Shown piece by piece: positions 24,556-33,647 of a stretch of DNA of 64,000 nucleotides. The translations under genes were made by a program, and so were the position numbers. The first letter of the stretch is position 1, and each line of letters starts with the position of its first letter. Under the pieces are notes generated by a model. That model did not search any database and was not told the DNA's origin. It worked only from the letters and a program-made list of their open reading frames with translations. Source of the stretch: Variovorax sp037204085 (lineage in GTDB: Bacteria > Pseudomonadota > Gammaproteobacteria > Burkholderiales > Burkholderiaceae_C); the NCBI RefSeq assembly GCF_037204085.1, contig NZ_JBBCBW010000012.1:62001-126000 (forward strand), written 5' to 3'.

Positions 24556-24582
24556 TGTGCGCAGGCGCTTTCTCTGCGCACA
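24556..24582. terminator. Bidirectional hairpin terminator
   Basis: TGTGCGCAG (24556-24564) pairs perfectly with CTGCGCACA (24574-24582) around a 9-nt loop, in the 78-bp gap between two convergent genes. Confidence 0.65.
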
Positions 24583-24612
24583 CCTTCTCAGTGCCTTGAT
24601 CGGCAGGCCTCC

Positions 24613-25245
24613 TCAACTGGGTCCGCCAGCCTTTCGCATCAATGCCCCCAGTTCCTCGTGCCCGCGCGCCTCGAGCGTGTCTGCGGCGCCGAGCCGGTCG
24701 CGCGCTTCCTTGTTCTGGCTGAGCTTGGACTTGCCCACCAGCGAGGTGATGGCAATTTCGATGCCCACGATGCTGCGCACCATGCTGTCGATGTACCCGG
24801 GTGCGGAGTCGCCCATCTTCCAGGGGCTGGGTTCGCCCGCCTCGTGGCGCCGCGTCAGGCGCGCGATGATGCGGCGCGCGAAGCGCTCGTCGTCATGCAC
24901 GGTGAGCACGCCGTGCGCGTGCACCACTTCGTAGTTCCAGGTCGGCACCTGGTGGTGCGCCTCGTGCTTGGACGGGTACCAACTGGGTGAGATGTAGGCC
25001 TGGGCGCCGCCGAAGACGACCATCACGGGAGTTCCCGTGGGGCAGCGCTGCCACAGCGGGTTGGCGCGAGCGACATGCGCCGACAGCAAGCCATGCGTTC
25101 CGGCCTCGGGATCGAACTCGAAGGGAAGGTGATCGGCATCCAGGCCGGTGCTCCCATGCGTGACCAACGCGCCCAGCGGATGCTCGCGGATGATGCGCTG
25201 GAGTTCCTCGGGTCTTGATTCGGCAAAGTGCGTGGGGATGTACAT
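24613..25245 (-). CDS. PaiB-family FMN-binding negative regulator
   Basis: A 210-residue PaiB-like protein starting MYIPTHFAESRPEELQRIIR. It is a split-barrel flavin-binding fold with HPLGALVTHGSTGLDADHLP, GTPVMVVFGGAQAYISPSWY and the typical VPTWNYEVVHAHGVL. In Bacillus PaiB represses sporulation and protease genes; in proteobacteria its role is unclear, and it is often found beside MocR/GntR regulators, as here. The start is certain from the conserved MYxPxHF beginning. It is divergent from the MocR gene with 84 bp between. Confidence 0.9.
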   Translation of the reverse strand: MYIPTHFAESRPEELQRIIREHPLGALVTHGSTGLDADHLPFEFDPEAGTHGLLSAHVARANPLWQRCPTGTPVMVVFGGAQAYISPSWYPSKHEAHHQVPTWNYEVVHAHGVLTVHDDERFARRIIARLTRRHEAGEPSPWKMGDSAPGYIDSMVRSIVGIEIAITSLVGKSKLSQNKEARDRLGAADTLEARGHEELGALMRKAGGPS

Positions 25246-25329
25246 CGGGTCAGGGTGGAAATGGTGTGGGCAGACAGAACTGTCGCGTGAAACCGGCACA
25301 ATGAGAAGGTCCAGTTCAACTCCTTTTGC

Positions 25330-26811
25330 ATGGACCAGTTTCATATGCCGCCAAGCCCAGGTGCCAGTGCAAAAAGAGCCGGCCGCCACATCTACGATCT
25401 CCTGCGTTCGCAGATCGCCGACGGCACGCTCTCCGCCGGCGCACAGGTGCCGTCCACGCGTGCCTTGGCGGCCGACCTGGGGGTGTCGCGCACCACGGTC
25501 ACCGCCGCCTACGAGCAGCTCGCAGCCGAGGGCTTCCTTGCCACGTCTGTCGGTCGCGTCGCCCGCGTTGCAAGTCCGCTGGCTGCTCCCGCATCGTCCG
25601 ACGCGAAACCGAAACGGCAAAGCACGAGTGCGCCGACTCTTTCGGACTTCGGCCGCCGCGTGTCGGCAGCCGACATGCCCGGGCTTGCGCCTGCGGAACC
25701 TTGCCGCATCGATTTTCTCTATGGCGCGGTGGCGACCCGCGATTTTCCGGCGCTCGCCTGGCGCCGTGCCTACCAGGCCGAACTGCTGCGCCATCAACGC
25801 AGGCTCTACTACGTTGCGCCCGAAGGCGACGCATCGCTGAGACGCTCGCTGCAGGGCTACCTCCGGCGCGCGCGGAGCCTGGCCTGCGATGCAGAGCAGA
25901 TTCTTGTGGTGCACGGCTCACAGCAGGCCATCGACCTGTGTGCGCGGCTGTTGCTGAATGCCGGCGACGCGTTCGTGTTCGAGGAGCCCGGCTACCTGAT
26001 GGCGCGCCGGTGCTTCGAGGCCACGGGCGCCGAGGCCTTGGCGATACCGGTGGATGCGCAGGGCCTGAACACCGCCATGCTGCCGAACGACGACCGCACC
26101 CGCCTGGCCTACGTGACGCCCTCGCACCAGTTTCCGCTGGGCGGCGTGCTGCCCATCGGCCGGCGCCTGGAGCTGCTCCGTTGGGCACGAACGCACCGCG
26201 CCTGGGTGATCGAGGACGACTACGACGGGGAGTTTCGCTACGGCCAGCGGCCAATCGACGCGCTGCAGTCCATAGACACCGATGGCCGCGCGATCTATAT
26301 AGGCACCTTCTCCAAGGCGCTGTCGCCGCAGCTCCGGCTGGGCTACCTGGTGCTGCCGCCCGAACTGGTGCCGGTGTTCAGGCAGGCCAAGCGGCTGGCC
26401 GACCGCCACGCGCCCGTGCTGGAGCAGCGTGTGCTGGCGTCGCTGATCGACAGCGGTGCCTACGAGCGTCACGTGCGGCGCACGCGCCGTGCGCACGAGC
26501 GCCGCCGTGCGGCACTGTTCGATGCGATCGCGAACCACCTGCCAGCCAGCGCCACGGTCATCGGCGCAGCGGCCGGGTTGCATGTGGTGCTCTGGCTGCC
26601 GTTCCTGCGGCCGCAGGACGAGCCCTCACTGGTGGCGGCAGTGCGCGCCAAGGGCGTGGGGGTCTACGCGGTGTCGCCGTTGTTTGCGGGGCCGCAGCTG
26701 CGCGCGCAGCCGCGACCGGCCGGACTGATCCTGGGGTACGCCAGCCTGTCGGTCGAGGAGATCGACCAAGGGATGCGTGTTCTGGCTGAAGTGATCGCCG
26801 AGCGGGTGTGA
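25330..26811 (+). CDS. MocR/PdxR-type regulator (GntR helix-turn-helix fused to aminotransferase fold)
   Basis: A 493-residue fusion. The N-terminal GntR winged helix (about 17-78; LLRSQIADGTLSAGAQVPST, then RTTVTAAYEQLAAEGFL) is joined by a linker to a class-I aminotransferase domain (about 125-493). Lys329 in IYIGTFSKALSPQLRLGYLV is the expected pyridoxal phosphate ligand; IEDDYDGEFRYG holds the conserved Asp-Tyr. MocR proteins sense PLP or an amino compound and commonly act on a divergent gene, here the PaiB-like one. The ATG at 25345 is an alternative start. It is convergent with the efflux operon. Confidence 0.92.
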   Translation: MDQFHMPPSPGASAKRAGRHIYDLLRSQIADGTLSAGAQVPSTRALAADLGVSRTTVTAAYEQLAAEGFLATSVGRVARVASPLAAPASSDAKPKRQSTSAPTLSDFGRRVSAADMPGLAPAEPCRIDFLYGAVATRDFPALAWRRAYQAELLRHQRRLYYVAPEGDASLRRSLQGYLRRARSLACDAEQILVVHGSQQAIDLCARLLLNAGDAFVFEEPGYLMARRCFEATGAEALAIPVDAQGLNTAMLPNDDRTRLAYVTPSHQFPLGGVLPIGRRLELLRWARTHRAWVIEDDYDGEFRYGQRPIDALQSIDTDGRAIYIGTFSKALSPQLRLGYLVLPPELVPVFRQAKRLADRHAPVLEQRVLASLIDSGAYERHVRRTRRAHERRRAALFDAIANHLPASATVIGAAAGLHVVLWLPFLRPQDEPSLVAAVRAKGVGVYAVSPLFAGPQLRAQPRPAGLILGYASLSVEEIDQGMRVLAEVIAERV

Positions 26812-26840
26812 GGCCGCTCGGCTGACTGCAGCGCCTTCAC

Positions 26841-28307
26841 TCAGGAGGTCTTGCCCGAATGCTGGGCGGCCACCGGAGTGTCCGTGGTCTCGCTCCAGCC
26901 GCCCCCCAGTGTCTTGTAGAACGTCACCAGGTTGGTCAGGCGCGACAGGCGGGTGCCGATCAGGTTCTGCTGCGCGGTGTAGAGCGAGCGCTGCGAATCG
27001 AGCACGCTCAGGTAGCTGTCCACGCCGCGTTGAAAGCGCGCCTGCGAGAGCCGGTAGCTGTCCGATGTGGCATTCACCAGCGACTCTTGCGCGTCGAGCT
27101 GGCGCCCGAGTGTGCCGCGTTGCGCCAGGGCATCCGAAACCTCGCGGAATGCCGTCTGGATGGCCTTCTCGTACTGTGCCACCGAGATGTCGCGGCTCAC
27201 CGTGGCGATCTTGAGGTTGGCGCGGTTGGCTCCGCCGTCGAAGATCGGCAGCGTGACCTGCGGCGCAAAGCTCCAGCTACCCGAGCCGCCCTTGAATAGG
27301 CCGGAGAGCTCGTCGCTCGATGTGCCGGCCGATGCAGTGAGGCTGATGCGCGGATAGAAGGCCGCACGCGCCGCGCCGATGTAGGCATTGGCGGCCTTGA
27401 GATCGCGTTCGGCCTGCAGGATGTCGGGGCGGCGCTGCAGCAGTTCCGAGGGCAGCCCAGGTGGTATGGCGGCCAGCGGGCTCGCCGCTGCTTCCGTAGT
27501 GTCGGGCAGGGCTTTCGGCAGCAGGTCTTCCGGCACCTCGGCGCCCACGAGCAGCGTCAGCGCATTGCGGTCTTGGGCCACCTGCGCGGTGTAGCGCTCG
27601 ACGTCTACGCGCGCGGCGTCGAAGCTGGTCTGCGCCTGGCTCAGCGTGAGCGCCGACGCCGCGCCAAGCTCGAAGCTGCGCTGGTTGAGGCGGTACGAAT
27701 CGCTTTGGCTCTGGAGCGTGTCGTGCGCAAGCTTCAGCCGGTCCAGGTCGGCGGCGAGCGTGAGATAGCTGGTCGCCACCTCGGCCACGAGCGTGATCTG
27801 CGTGCTGCGCCGCGCCTCGGCCGTAGAAAGAAACTGCTGCAGCGCCTGCGCGCTCAGGCTTCGCACGCGGCCGAACAGGTCGATCTCGTAGGAGCTGAAT
27901 CCGAGCGATGCGCTGTATTGGTGAGCCGTGAGCGCCGCGCCGGTGGACGACAGGTCGGCCGGGGTGCGGCTGCCGCTGCCGCCCGCGCTGGCGTTGACGG
28001 TGGGAAAAAGCGCCGCGTCCTGCACCCGGTACTGGGCACGGGCCTTCTCGATGTTCAGCACCGCCACGCGCAAGTCGCGGTTGTTGGCAAGGCTCGTCTC
28101 GATCACGCGCTGCAGCGAGCGATCGGTGAATACGTCTCGCCAGCCCAGGTCGGCGACGGGCGTGGTTGCCGGATTACCGCTCGCATCGCCGGCGAACTTG
28201 CCGGGCACCGGGGCCGCCGGCTGCTGGTAGGCGGGCATCAGGCTGCAGCCGGCCATCAGGGCAGCCAGTGCGAGCGGGGTGAAGCGAAGGAGTTTCATTG
28301 CAGACAT
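26841..28307 (-). CDS. RND efflux outer-membrane lipoprotein (NodT/OprM family)
   Basis: A 488-residue TolC-like channel with a lipoprotein signal (LAALMAGCSLMPAYQQP). Two repeats of the outer-membrane efflux protein domain are seen, with typical ALFPTVNASAGGSG, LFGRVRSLSAQALQQFLST, LLQRRPDILQAERDLKAANA and AFYPRISLTASAGTS. It forms the exit duct of the tripartite pump whose other two genes lie upstream on the same strand. The start at 28307 is 1 bp after the RND stop; an ATG at 28298 is also possible. Confidence 0.93.
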   Translation of the reverse strand: MSAMKLLRFTPLALAALMAGCSLMPAYQQPAAPVPGKFAGDASGNPATTPVADLGWRDVFTDRSLQRVIETSLANNRDLRVAVLNIEKARAQYRVQDAALFPTVNASAGGSGSRTPADLSSTGAALTAHQYSASLGFSSYEIDLFGRVRSLSAQALQQFLSTAEARRSTQITLVAEVATSYLTLAADLDRLKLAHDTLQSQSDSYRLNQRSFELGAASALTLSQAQTSFDAARVDVERYTAQVAQDRNALTLLVGAEVPEDLLPKALPDTTEAAASPLAAIPPGLPSELLQRRPDILQAERDLKAANAYIGAARAAFYPRISLTASAGTSSDELSGLFKGGSGSWSFAPQVTLPIFDGGANRANLKIATVSRDISVAQYEKAIQTAFREVSDALAQRGTLGRQLDAQESLVNATSDSYRLSQARFQRGVDSYLSVLDSQRSLYTAQQNLIGTRLSRLTNLVTFYKTLGGGWSETTDTPVAAQHSGKTS

Positions 28308-28308
28308 T

Positions 28309-31300
28309 TCAGGATGCGGCCGCGGCCGGTTGCACGGGCAGGGCGGCCGGAGCGGCGCCGCCCTTGAACAGGCTGCGCACCACCACGAAGAAAAGAGGCA
28401 CGAAGAAGATCGCGAGGACGGTGCCGGACAGCATGCCGCCGATCACGGCGGTGCCCAGCGCATGCTGCGCGCCGGCTCCGGCGCCGCTTCCCAGCACCAG
28501 CGGCAGCACGCCGAGGATGAAGGCCAGCGAGGTCATGAGAATGGGGCGCAAGCGAAGCCGCGCCGCTTCCAGTGCCGACTCGACCAGCCCCTTGCCCTGT
28601 GCGTGCAGGTCCTTCGCAAACTCGACGATCAGGATGGCGTTCTTCGATGCGAGGCCGATCGTGGTGAGCAGGCCCACCTGGAAATAGACGTCGTTCATCT
28701 TCCACGTCAGGATCGCGCCGACCAGCGCCCCCAGCACGCCGAGCGGCACCACCATGATCACGGAAAACGGAATCGCCCAGCTCTCGTAGAGCGCGGCAAG
28801 GCAGAGGAACACGATCAGGATGGACAGCGCGTACAAAAGGCCGGTCTGGCCGCTCGAGGCCTTCTCCTGGCGCGACAGGCCGGTCCATTCGTAGCCGATG
28901 CCCGCGGGCAGCTTGGCCACCGCCTCCTCGACGATGGCCAGCGCCTCGCCGCTGGAGGCACTGCCCGGCATTGCCATGCCCAGGATCTCGACGGAGGGAA
29001 CCCCGTTGTAGCGCTCCAGGCGCGGCGAGCCCGAGCTCCAGCCCGCCTTGGCGAACGAGGTGAAGGGCACCATGGTTCCGGCGCTGTTGCGCACGTACCA
29101 GCGGTCGATGTCCTCGGGCAGCATGCGGTACTGCGCATCGGCCTGCAGCATCACCTTCTTCACGCGGCCTTTGTCGATGAAGTCGTTGACGTAGCTGCTG
29201 CCCCATGCGGCCGAGAAGGTGTCGTTGATGTCGGCCATCGAGAGACCCTGGGCCTGCGCCTTGTGCGGATCGATCTCGAGCCTGAATTCAGGCGTGTCCT
29301 CCATCCCGTTGGGGCGCACGGCCACCAGGCGCTTGTCATTGCCCAGCGTGGCGAGCAACTGGTTGCGTGCCTGCATCAGCGCTTCATGCCCCAGGTTGGC
29401 CCGGTCCTGCAGCATCAGGTCGAAGCCGGTCGCGTTGCCGAGCTCCGCCACGGCCGGTGGCGCAAAGGCAAACACCTTGGCATCGCGAATGGTGTTGAAG
29501 AAGGCGCCGGCCTTCGCCGCCACGCCCGTCACGCTCAGTGCTTCGCCCTTGCGCTCGTCCCAGGGCTTGAGCTTGATGAAGGCGAAACCCGTGTTCTGCC
29601 CGCTGCCCGCAAAGCTGAAGCCCGCGACCGTGAAGATGCCCGAGACCGCGTCCTTCTGGTCGACCAGGAAGTGCTGCTCCACCTGGCGGATGACTTCTTC
29701 CGTGCGCGCATTGGTCGCGCCCGGCGGCAGCTGCACCAGCCCGAACATCGTGCCCTGGTCCTCGTCCGGCAAAAAGCCCACCGGCAGCTTCATGAAGCCG
29801 AAAACCACCGCCGCCAGCAATACTGCGTACAGCACCATGTAGCGCCAGCCCTTGCCCATCATGTGCCGCACGATGCCCTGGTAGCGGCCGTTTCCGCGGT
29901 CAAAGCTGCGATTGAACCAGCCGAAGAAGCCGGTGCTCGCCATCGCATGGCCCTTGGGCACCGGCTTGAGCAGCGTGGCGCACAAGGCCGGCGTGAGCAC
30001 CAGCGCCACCAGCACCGACAGCGTCATCGCCGAGACGATGGTGATGGAGAACTGGCGGTAGATCACGCCCGTGGAGCCGCCGAAGAAAGCCATCGGCACG
30101 AACACCGCCGCCAGCACCAGGGCCACGCCGACCAGCGCGCCGGTGATCTGGCCCATCGACTTTCGCGTCGCCTCCTTCGGCGAGAGGCCTTCCTCCGTCA
30201 TCACGCGCTCGACGTTCTCGACCACCACGATGGCATCGTCGACCAGCAGGCCGATGGCCAGCACCATCGCGAACATCGTCAGCGTGTTGATGGTGAAGCC
30301 GAAGGCCGCCAGCACGCCGAAGGTACCCAGCAGCACCACCGGCACCGCGATGGTCGGGATCAGCGTGGCGCGGAAGTTCTGGAGAAAGAGGTACATCACC
30401 AGGAACACCAGCACGATGGCTTCCACCAGCGTCTTGATCACTTCTTCGATGGAGATGCGCACGAACGGCGTGGTGTCGTAGGGCTTCTGCACCTTCATGC
30501 CCTGCGGAAAGAACTTCTCGAGTTCGGCCACGCGGGCGTCCACCGCCTTGACCGTGTCGAGCGCATTGGCACCGGCCGCCAGCTTGATGGCCAGGCCCGC
30601 GGCCGGCTTGCCGTTGTAGCGGCCGACCGTGTTGTACGACTCGCTGCCCAGCTCGATGCGAGCCACGTCGCGCAAGCGCACCTGTGCGCCATTGGTCTGC
30701 GTGCGCAGGAGGATGTCCTCGAACTCCTGCGCGGTCTTCAGGCGCGTTTGCGAGGTAATGGTCGCGTTGAGCTGCTGGCTGCCGGCCGCCGGCATGCCGC
30801 CGAGCTGGCCGGCCGACACCTGGGCGTTCTGCGCCTGGACCGCTGTCTTCACATCCAGCGGCGTGAGACTGAAGTTGGCGAGCTTGTTCGGGTCGAGCCA
30901 GATGCGCATGGCGTACTGCGAACCGAAGAGGGTGGTGTCGCCCACGCCCTCCACGCGGCTGATCGCGTCCTGCACGTTGGCGGCCACGTAGTCCGACAGG
31001 TCGGAGCCGTTCATGCTGCCGTCTTCCGAGGTGAAGGCCAGCACGTTCAGGAAGTTGGTGGCCGACTTCGTGACCGTGACGCCTTGCTGCTGTACCTCCT
31101 GCGGCAGCAGCGGCGTGGCCAGCGAGAGCTTGTTCTGCACCTGCACCTGCGCGGTGTCGGGATCGGTGCCGTTCTCGAAGGTGAGCGTGATGGTGACCGA
31201 GCCCGACGACTCGCTGGTCGAGGCCATGTAGCTCAGCCGGTCCAGGCCCTTCATCTTCTGTTCGATGATCTGGGTGACGGTGTCTTCCAGCGTCTTGGCG

Positions 31301-31458
31301 GAAGCGCCGGGGTAGTTGGCGGTGATTGCGACGGCGGGCGGCGCAATGCTCGGGTACTGCGCAATGGGCAGCGCGGCAATGGACATGACGCCGCCCAGCA
31401 TCACGATGATGGCGAGAACCCACGCGAAGATGGGGCGGTCGATGAAGAAGCGTGCCAT
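28309..31458 (-). CDS. RND multidrug efflux pump inner-membrane transporter (AcrB/MexB type, HAE1)
   Basis: A 1049-residue proton-driven transporter, full length for the HAE1 family. It starts MARFFIDRPIFAWVLAIIVM. The paired acidic residues of membrane helix 4 are in LAIGLLVDDAIVVVENVERV. Further marks are GFLPDEDQGTMFGLVQLPPG and, near the end, LTTIGLASKNAILIVEFAKD. Substrates are expected to be drugs, dyes, detergents or plant compounds. It lies between the adaptor (13 bp upstream) and the outer-membrane channel, in one operon facing a TetR gene. Confidence 0.96.
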   Translation of the reverse strand: MARFFIDRPIFAWVLAIIVMLGGVMSIAALPIAQYPSIAPPAVAITANYPGASAKTLEDTVTQIIEQKMKGLDRLSYMASTSESSGSVTITLTFENGTDPDTAQVQVQNKLSLATPLLPQEVQQQGVTVTKSATNFLNVLAFTSEDGSMNGSDLSDYVAANVQDAISRVEGVGDTTLFGSQYAMRIWLDPNKLANFSLTPLDVKTAVQAQNAQVSAGQLGGMPAAGSQQLNATITSQTRLKTAQEFEDILLRTQTNGAQVRLRDVARIELGSESYNTVGRYNGKPAAGLAIKLAAGANALDTVKAVDARVAELEKFFPQGMKVQKPYDTTPFVRISIEEVIKTLVEAIVLVFLVMYLFLQNFRATLIPTIAVPVVLLGTFGVLAAFGFTINTLTMFAMVLAIGLLVDDAIVVVENVERVMTEEGLSPKEATRKSMGQITGALVGVALVLAAVFVPMAFFGGSTGVIYRQFSITIVSAMTLSVLVALVLTPALCATLLKPVPKGHAMASTGFFGWFNRSFDRGNGRYQGIVRHMMGKGWRYMVLYAVLLAAVVFGFMKLPVGFLPDEDQGTMFGLVQLPPGATNARTEEVIRQVEQHFLVDQKDAVSGIFTVAGFSFAGSGQNTGFAFIKLKPWDERKGEALSVTGVAAKAGAFFNTIRDAKVFAFAPPAVAELGNATGFDLMLQDRANLGHEALMQARNQLLATLGNDKRLVAVRPNGMEDTPEFRLEIDPHKAQAQGLSMADINDTFSAAWGSSYVNDFIDKGRVKKVMLQADAQYRMLPEDIDRWYVRNSAGTMVPFTSFAKAGWSSGSPRLERYNGVPSVEILGMAMPGSASSGEALAIVEEAVAKLPAGIGYEWTGLSRQEKASSGQTGLLYALSILIVFLCLAALYESWAIPFSVIMVVPLGVLGALVGAILTWKMNDVYFQVGLLTTIGLASKNAILIVEFAKDLHAQGKGLVESALEAARLRLRPILMTSLAFILGVLPLVLGSGAGAGAQHALGTAVIGGMLSGTVLAIFFVPLFFVVVRSLFKGGAAPAALPVQPAAAAS

Positions 31459-31471
31459 GGCGTTCTCTCGA

Positions 31472-32680
31472 TCAGTTCGCCGCGCCGGCGGATGCCGACG
31501 GGGCGGCCTTCGCCGTTTCGGTGCCCGCCTTGGAGCCGGGGATCCATTGCACCGTTTTCACCTCCACGCCCGCTGCGGCGCGCTGCTGACCGTCGACCAC
31601 CAGCTTGTCGCCGGCCGCGAGGCCGCTCTTCACCAGCCACTGGTCGCCAACGGCGCGTTCCGTCTCGAGCATGCGCCGCTGCAGCTTGTTCTGCGCGTCC
31701 ACCACATAGGCTGTCGGCTTGCCGGTGCTGTCGCGCGACACCGCCTGCTGCGGCACCATGAGCGCCTGCTCCTTCACGCCTTCCTGCAGTACGGCTCGCA
31801 CATACATGCCGGGCAGCAGGTCGGCAGCGGGGTTGGGAAACACCGCGCGCAGCGTGATGGCACCGGTGTTCTGGTCCACCGTGACATCCGAGAACTCGAG
31901 CTTGCCTTCGATCGGATACGCGCTGCCGTCTTCGAGCAGCAGCCGCACCCGTGCGGCATTGGCGCCGCTCTTTTGCAGATCGCCTCGCGCCATTGCCTGC
32001 TTGAGCTGGAGCACCGCGGCGCTGGGCTGTGTGAGGTCGACGTAGATCGGGTCGAGCTGCTGGATGGTCGCCAGTGCGGTCGACTGGCTCGCCGTGACCA
32101 GCGCGCCGGGCGTGACGCTCGACTTGCCGATGCGGCCGGAGATCGGTGCGTCGATGCGTGCATAGGCGAGGTTGATGCGGCTCGTTTCCACGTTGGCCTT
32201 GGCCGCGGCAACGTCGGCCTCGCCCTGCTGCAGCGAGGCGGCCGCGTCGTCGTAGTCCTGCTGGCTCACCGCCTTGATGGCAACCAGTTCCTTGTAGCGC
32301 CCGGCCTTGAGACGCGTGGTGCCGAGGCTGGCTTGTGCCTTGGCGAGCGCGGCAACGTTGCTGTCGTAGGTGGCCTTGTACGTGGCGGGGTCGATCTGGT
32401 AGAGCGCCTCTCCGGCCTTCACGTCGCTGCCTTCGCGAAACCTGCGGGCTTTGACGATGCCGCCGACCTGCGGGCGCACGTCGGCGATGAGATAGGGCAC
32501 GGTGCGCCCGGGTAGCTCCGTCGTGATGGCCACGCGCCGCGGCTGCACAGTGACGATGCCGACCTCTGGCGTGCCCGGCGCCGGAGGCGGGCCGCCTGGC
32601 GGCTTGCCGCAAGCGACCAGCAGGAAAGTGGACACGATGGCCGCGGCAAAGGTCAGGCCATAGGTGAGAGGGGGGCGCAT
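31472..32680 (-). CDS. RND efflux periplasmic adaptor (AcrA/MexA type)
   Basis: A 402-residue membrane-fusion protein with a lipoprotein signal (STFLLVACGKPPGG; Cys24). It shows the barrel-sandwich and hairpin regions typical of AcrA (LPGRTVPYLIADVRPQVGGI, then RINLAYARIDAPISGRIGKS and LLPGMYVRAVLQEGVKEQAL). The ATG at 32680 has AGGAG directly upstream; the longer open frame lacks support. It is the first gene of the operon, and its promoter overlaps that of the divergent TetR gene. Confidence 0.94.
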   Translation of the reverse strand: MRPPLTYGLTFAAAIVSTFLLVACGKPPGGPPPAPGTPEVGIVTVQPRRVAITTELPGRTVPYLIADVRPQVGGIVKARRFREGSDVKAGEALYQIDPATYKATYDSNVAALAKAQASLGTTRLKAGRYKELVAIKAVSQQDYDDAAASLQQGEADVAAAKANVETSRINLAYARIDAPISGRIGKSSVTPGALVTASQSTALATIQQLDPIYVDLTQPSAAVLQLKQAMARGDLQKSGANAARVRLLLEDGSAYPIEGKLEFSDVTVDQNTGAITLRAVFPNPAADLLPGMYVRAVLQEGVKEQALMVPQQAVSRDSTGKPTAYVVDAQNKLQRRMLETERAVGDQWLVKSGLAAGDKLVVDGQQRAAAGVEVKTVQWIPGSKAGTETAKAAPSASAGAAN

Positions 32681-32739
32681 CGCGATTCTCCTGGGGAAGG
32701 GCCGGGCGCTATGGCCGGCCGTTGGTTGAACGAACATAA

Positions 32740-32796
32740 ATAGACAGTGATGTACTGAAATGTATTTTGACTTCGAGGGCTTTGTCAATCAATAAT
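32740..32796. promoter_or_regulatory. Overlapping divergent promoters of efflux operon and TetR gene
   Basis: On the plus strand TTGACT (32767-32772) and AATAAT (32791-32796) are 18 bp apart, facing the TetR gene. On the minus strand TTGACA (32787-32782) and a -10-like TACATT about 18 bp further face the adaptor gene. The imperfect dyad around ATGTACTGAAATGTAT (about 32750-32765) overlaps both and is a candidate TetR operator. Confidence 0.45.
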
Positions 32797-32829
32797 GAGC
32801 ACCTGTGTATAGAAATAAAGAGAGACGCG

Positions 32830-33453
32830 ATGCGAGTCAAGACGGAAGCCAAGCGCGATGCCATCGTCCAGGTGGCATCGGAAGTCTTTAGGGAACTGGG
32901 GTTCGAGGGAGCCTCGATGGTGGAAATTGCCGCTCGCGTGGGCGGTTCGAGGGCAACGCTCTACGGGTACTTCAAGTCGAAGGAGGAACTGTTCGTTGCC
33001 GTGATCCACGCCTCGGCGAAGGCCCACTTCGAGCCGATCTTCACGGCGCTGGCCGAGGAGGGCGATGAAAACCTGGAGCGCGTGCTGCAACGCTTTGGCG
33101 AGAAGGTCCTGGCCGCGATGTGTTCGCAAGAAGTCATCCAGGCGCACAGGGCTGTGATTGCCGAAGCGGGGCGCAGCGAGATCGGGCGGCTTTTCTATGA
33201 AGGCGGGCCCAAGAAGGGCGTCGCCGAACTGGCGGGTTTGCTCGAGCGGCAAATGCGCAAGGGCCGCCTGCGAACTTCGGACCCCGTCACGGCCGCCAGC
33301 CACCTGATGGCGCTGCTGGATTCGGAAACTGTCAAGCCCAGCCTGCTTGGTATTCAGGGGCCATTCACCCGCCGTGAACTGCGAGACGCAACGCGCCGCG
33401 CCTTGCAAGTGTTCCTGTGCGGCTATGCACCAGCCGGCAAGCCCGAGGAATGA
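32830..33453 (+). CDS. TetR-family repressor of the efflux operon
   Basis: A 207-residue TetR protein with helix-turn-helix at about 10-55 (KRDAIVQVASEVFRELGFEG, then SMVEIAARVGGSRATLYGYF) and an AcrR-like C-terminal ligand domain. The ATG at 32830 with AAAGAGAG in front is preferred over upstream in-frame starts. Its divergent position from an AcrAB-type operon is the normal arrangement for a local repressor released by pump substrates. Confidence 0.92.
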   Translation: MRVKTEAKRDAIVQVASEVFRELGFEGASMVEIAARVGGSRATLYGYFKSKEELFVAVIHASAKAHFEPIFTALAEEGDENLERVLQRFGEKVLAAMCSQEVIQAHRAVIAEAGRSEIGRLFYEGGPKKGVAELAGLLERQMRKGRLRTSDPVTAASHLMALLDSETVKPSLLGIQGPFTRRELRDATRRALQVFLCGYAPAGKPEE

Positions 33454-33500
33454 GCGTGCATCGCGGCCCGTCGGGCACATAGCCCCCCGATCGAGCAATC

Positions 33501-33556
33501 CCGGTCTAGCGCAACCGGTCTAGCGCAAGCTGTCTACGGCGAGCTGTCTACCGCGA
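33501..33556. repeat. Four tandem 14-bp repeats
   Basis: Two identical units CCGGTCTAGCGCAA (33501-33514, 33515-33528) are followed by GCTGTCTACGGCGA (33529-33542) and GCTGTCTACCGCGA (33543-33556). All share a GTCTA core. They lie in the 194-bp gap before the heme peroxidase gene and could be tandem protein-binding sites or slippage products. Confidence 0.75.
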
Positions 33557-33647
33557 GCAGCGTATATGAATCTTTCGAGTGCTCCGTAGGATGCAAATCC
33601 GCTTCGATCATGTTGCTCGAAGCTCAACTTGGAGCAAGGAAGCCATC

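Noticed and set aside
28279..31761. A very long plus-strand open frame (1160 codons) opposite the RND transporter gene
   Set aside because: It is an antisense frame kept open by high GC and third-base bias. Its translation is Arg/His/Gln/Gly-rich with no motif, while the minus strand encodes a full RND transporter.
33501..33556. Possible CRISPR array from the 14-bp repeats
   Set aside because: Units are directly adjacent with no spacers and are too short. No cas genes are present.
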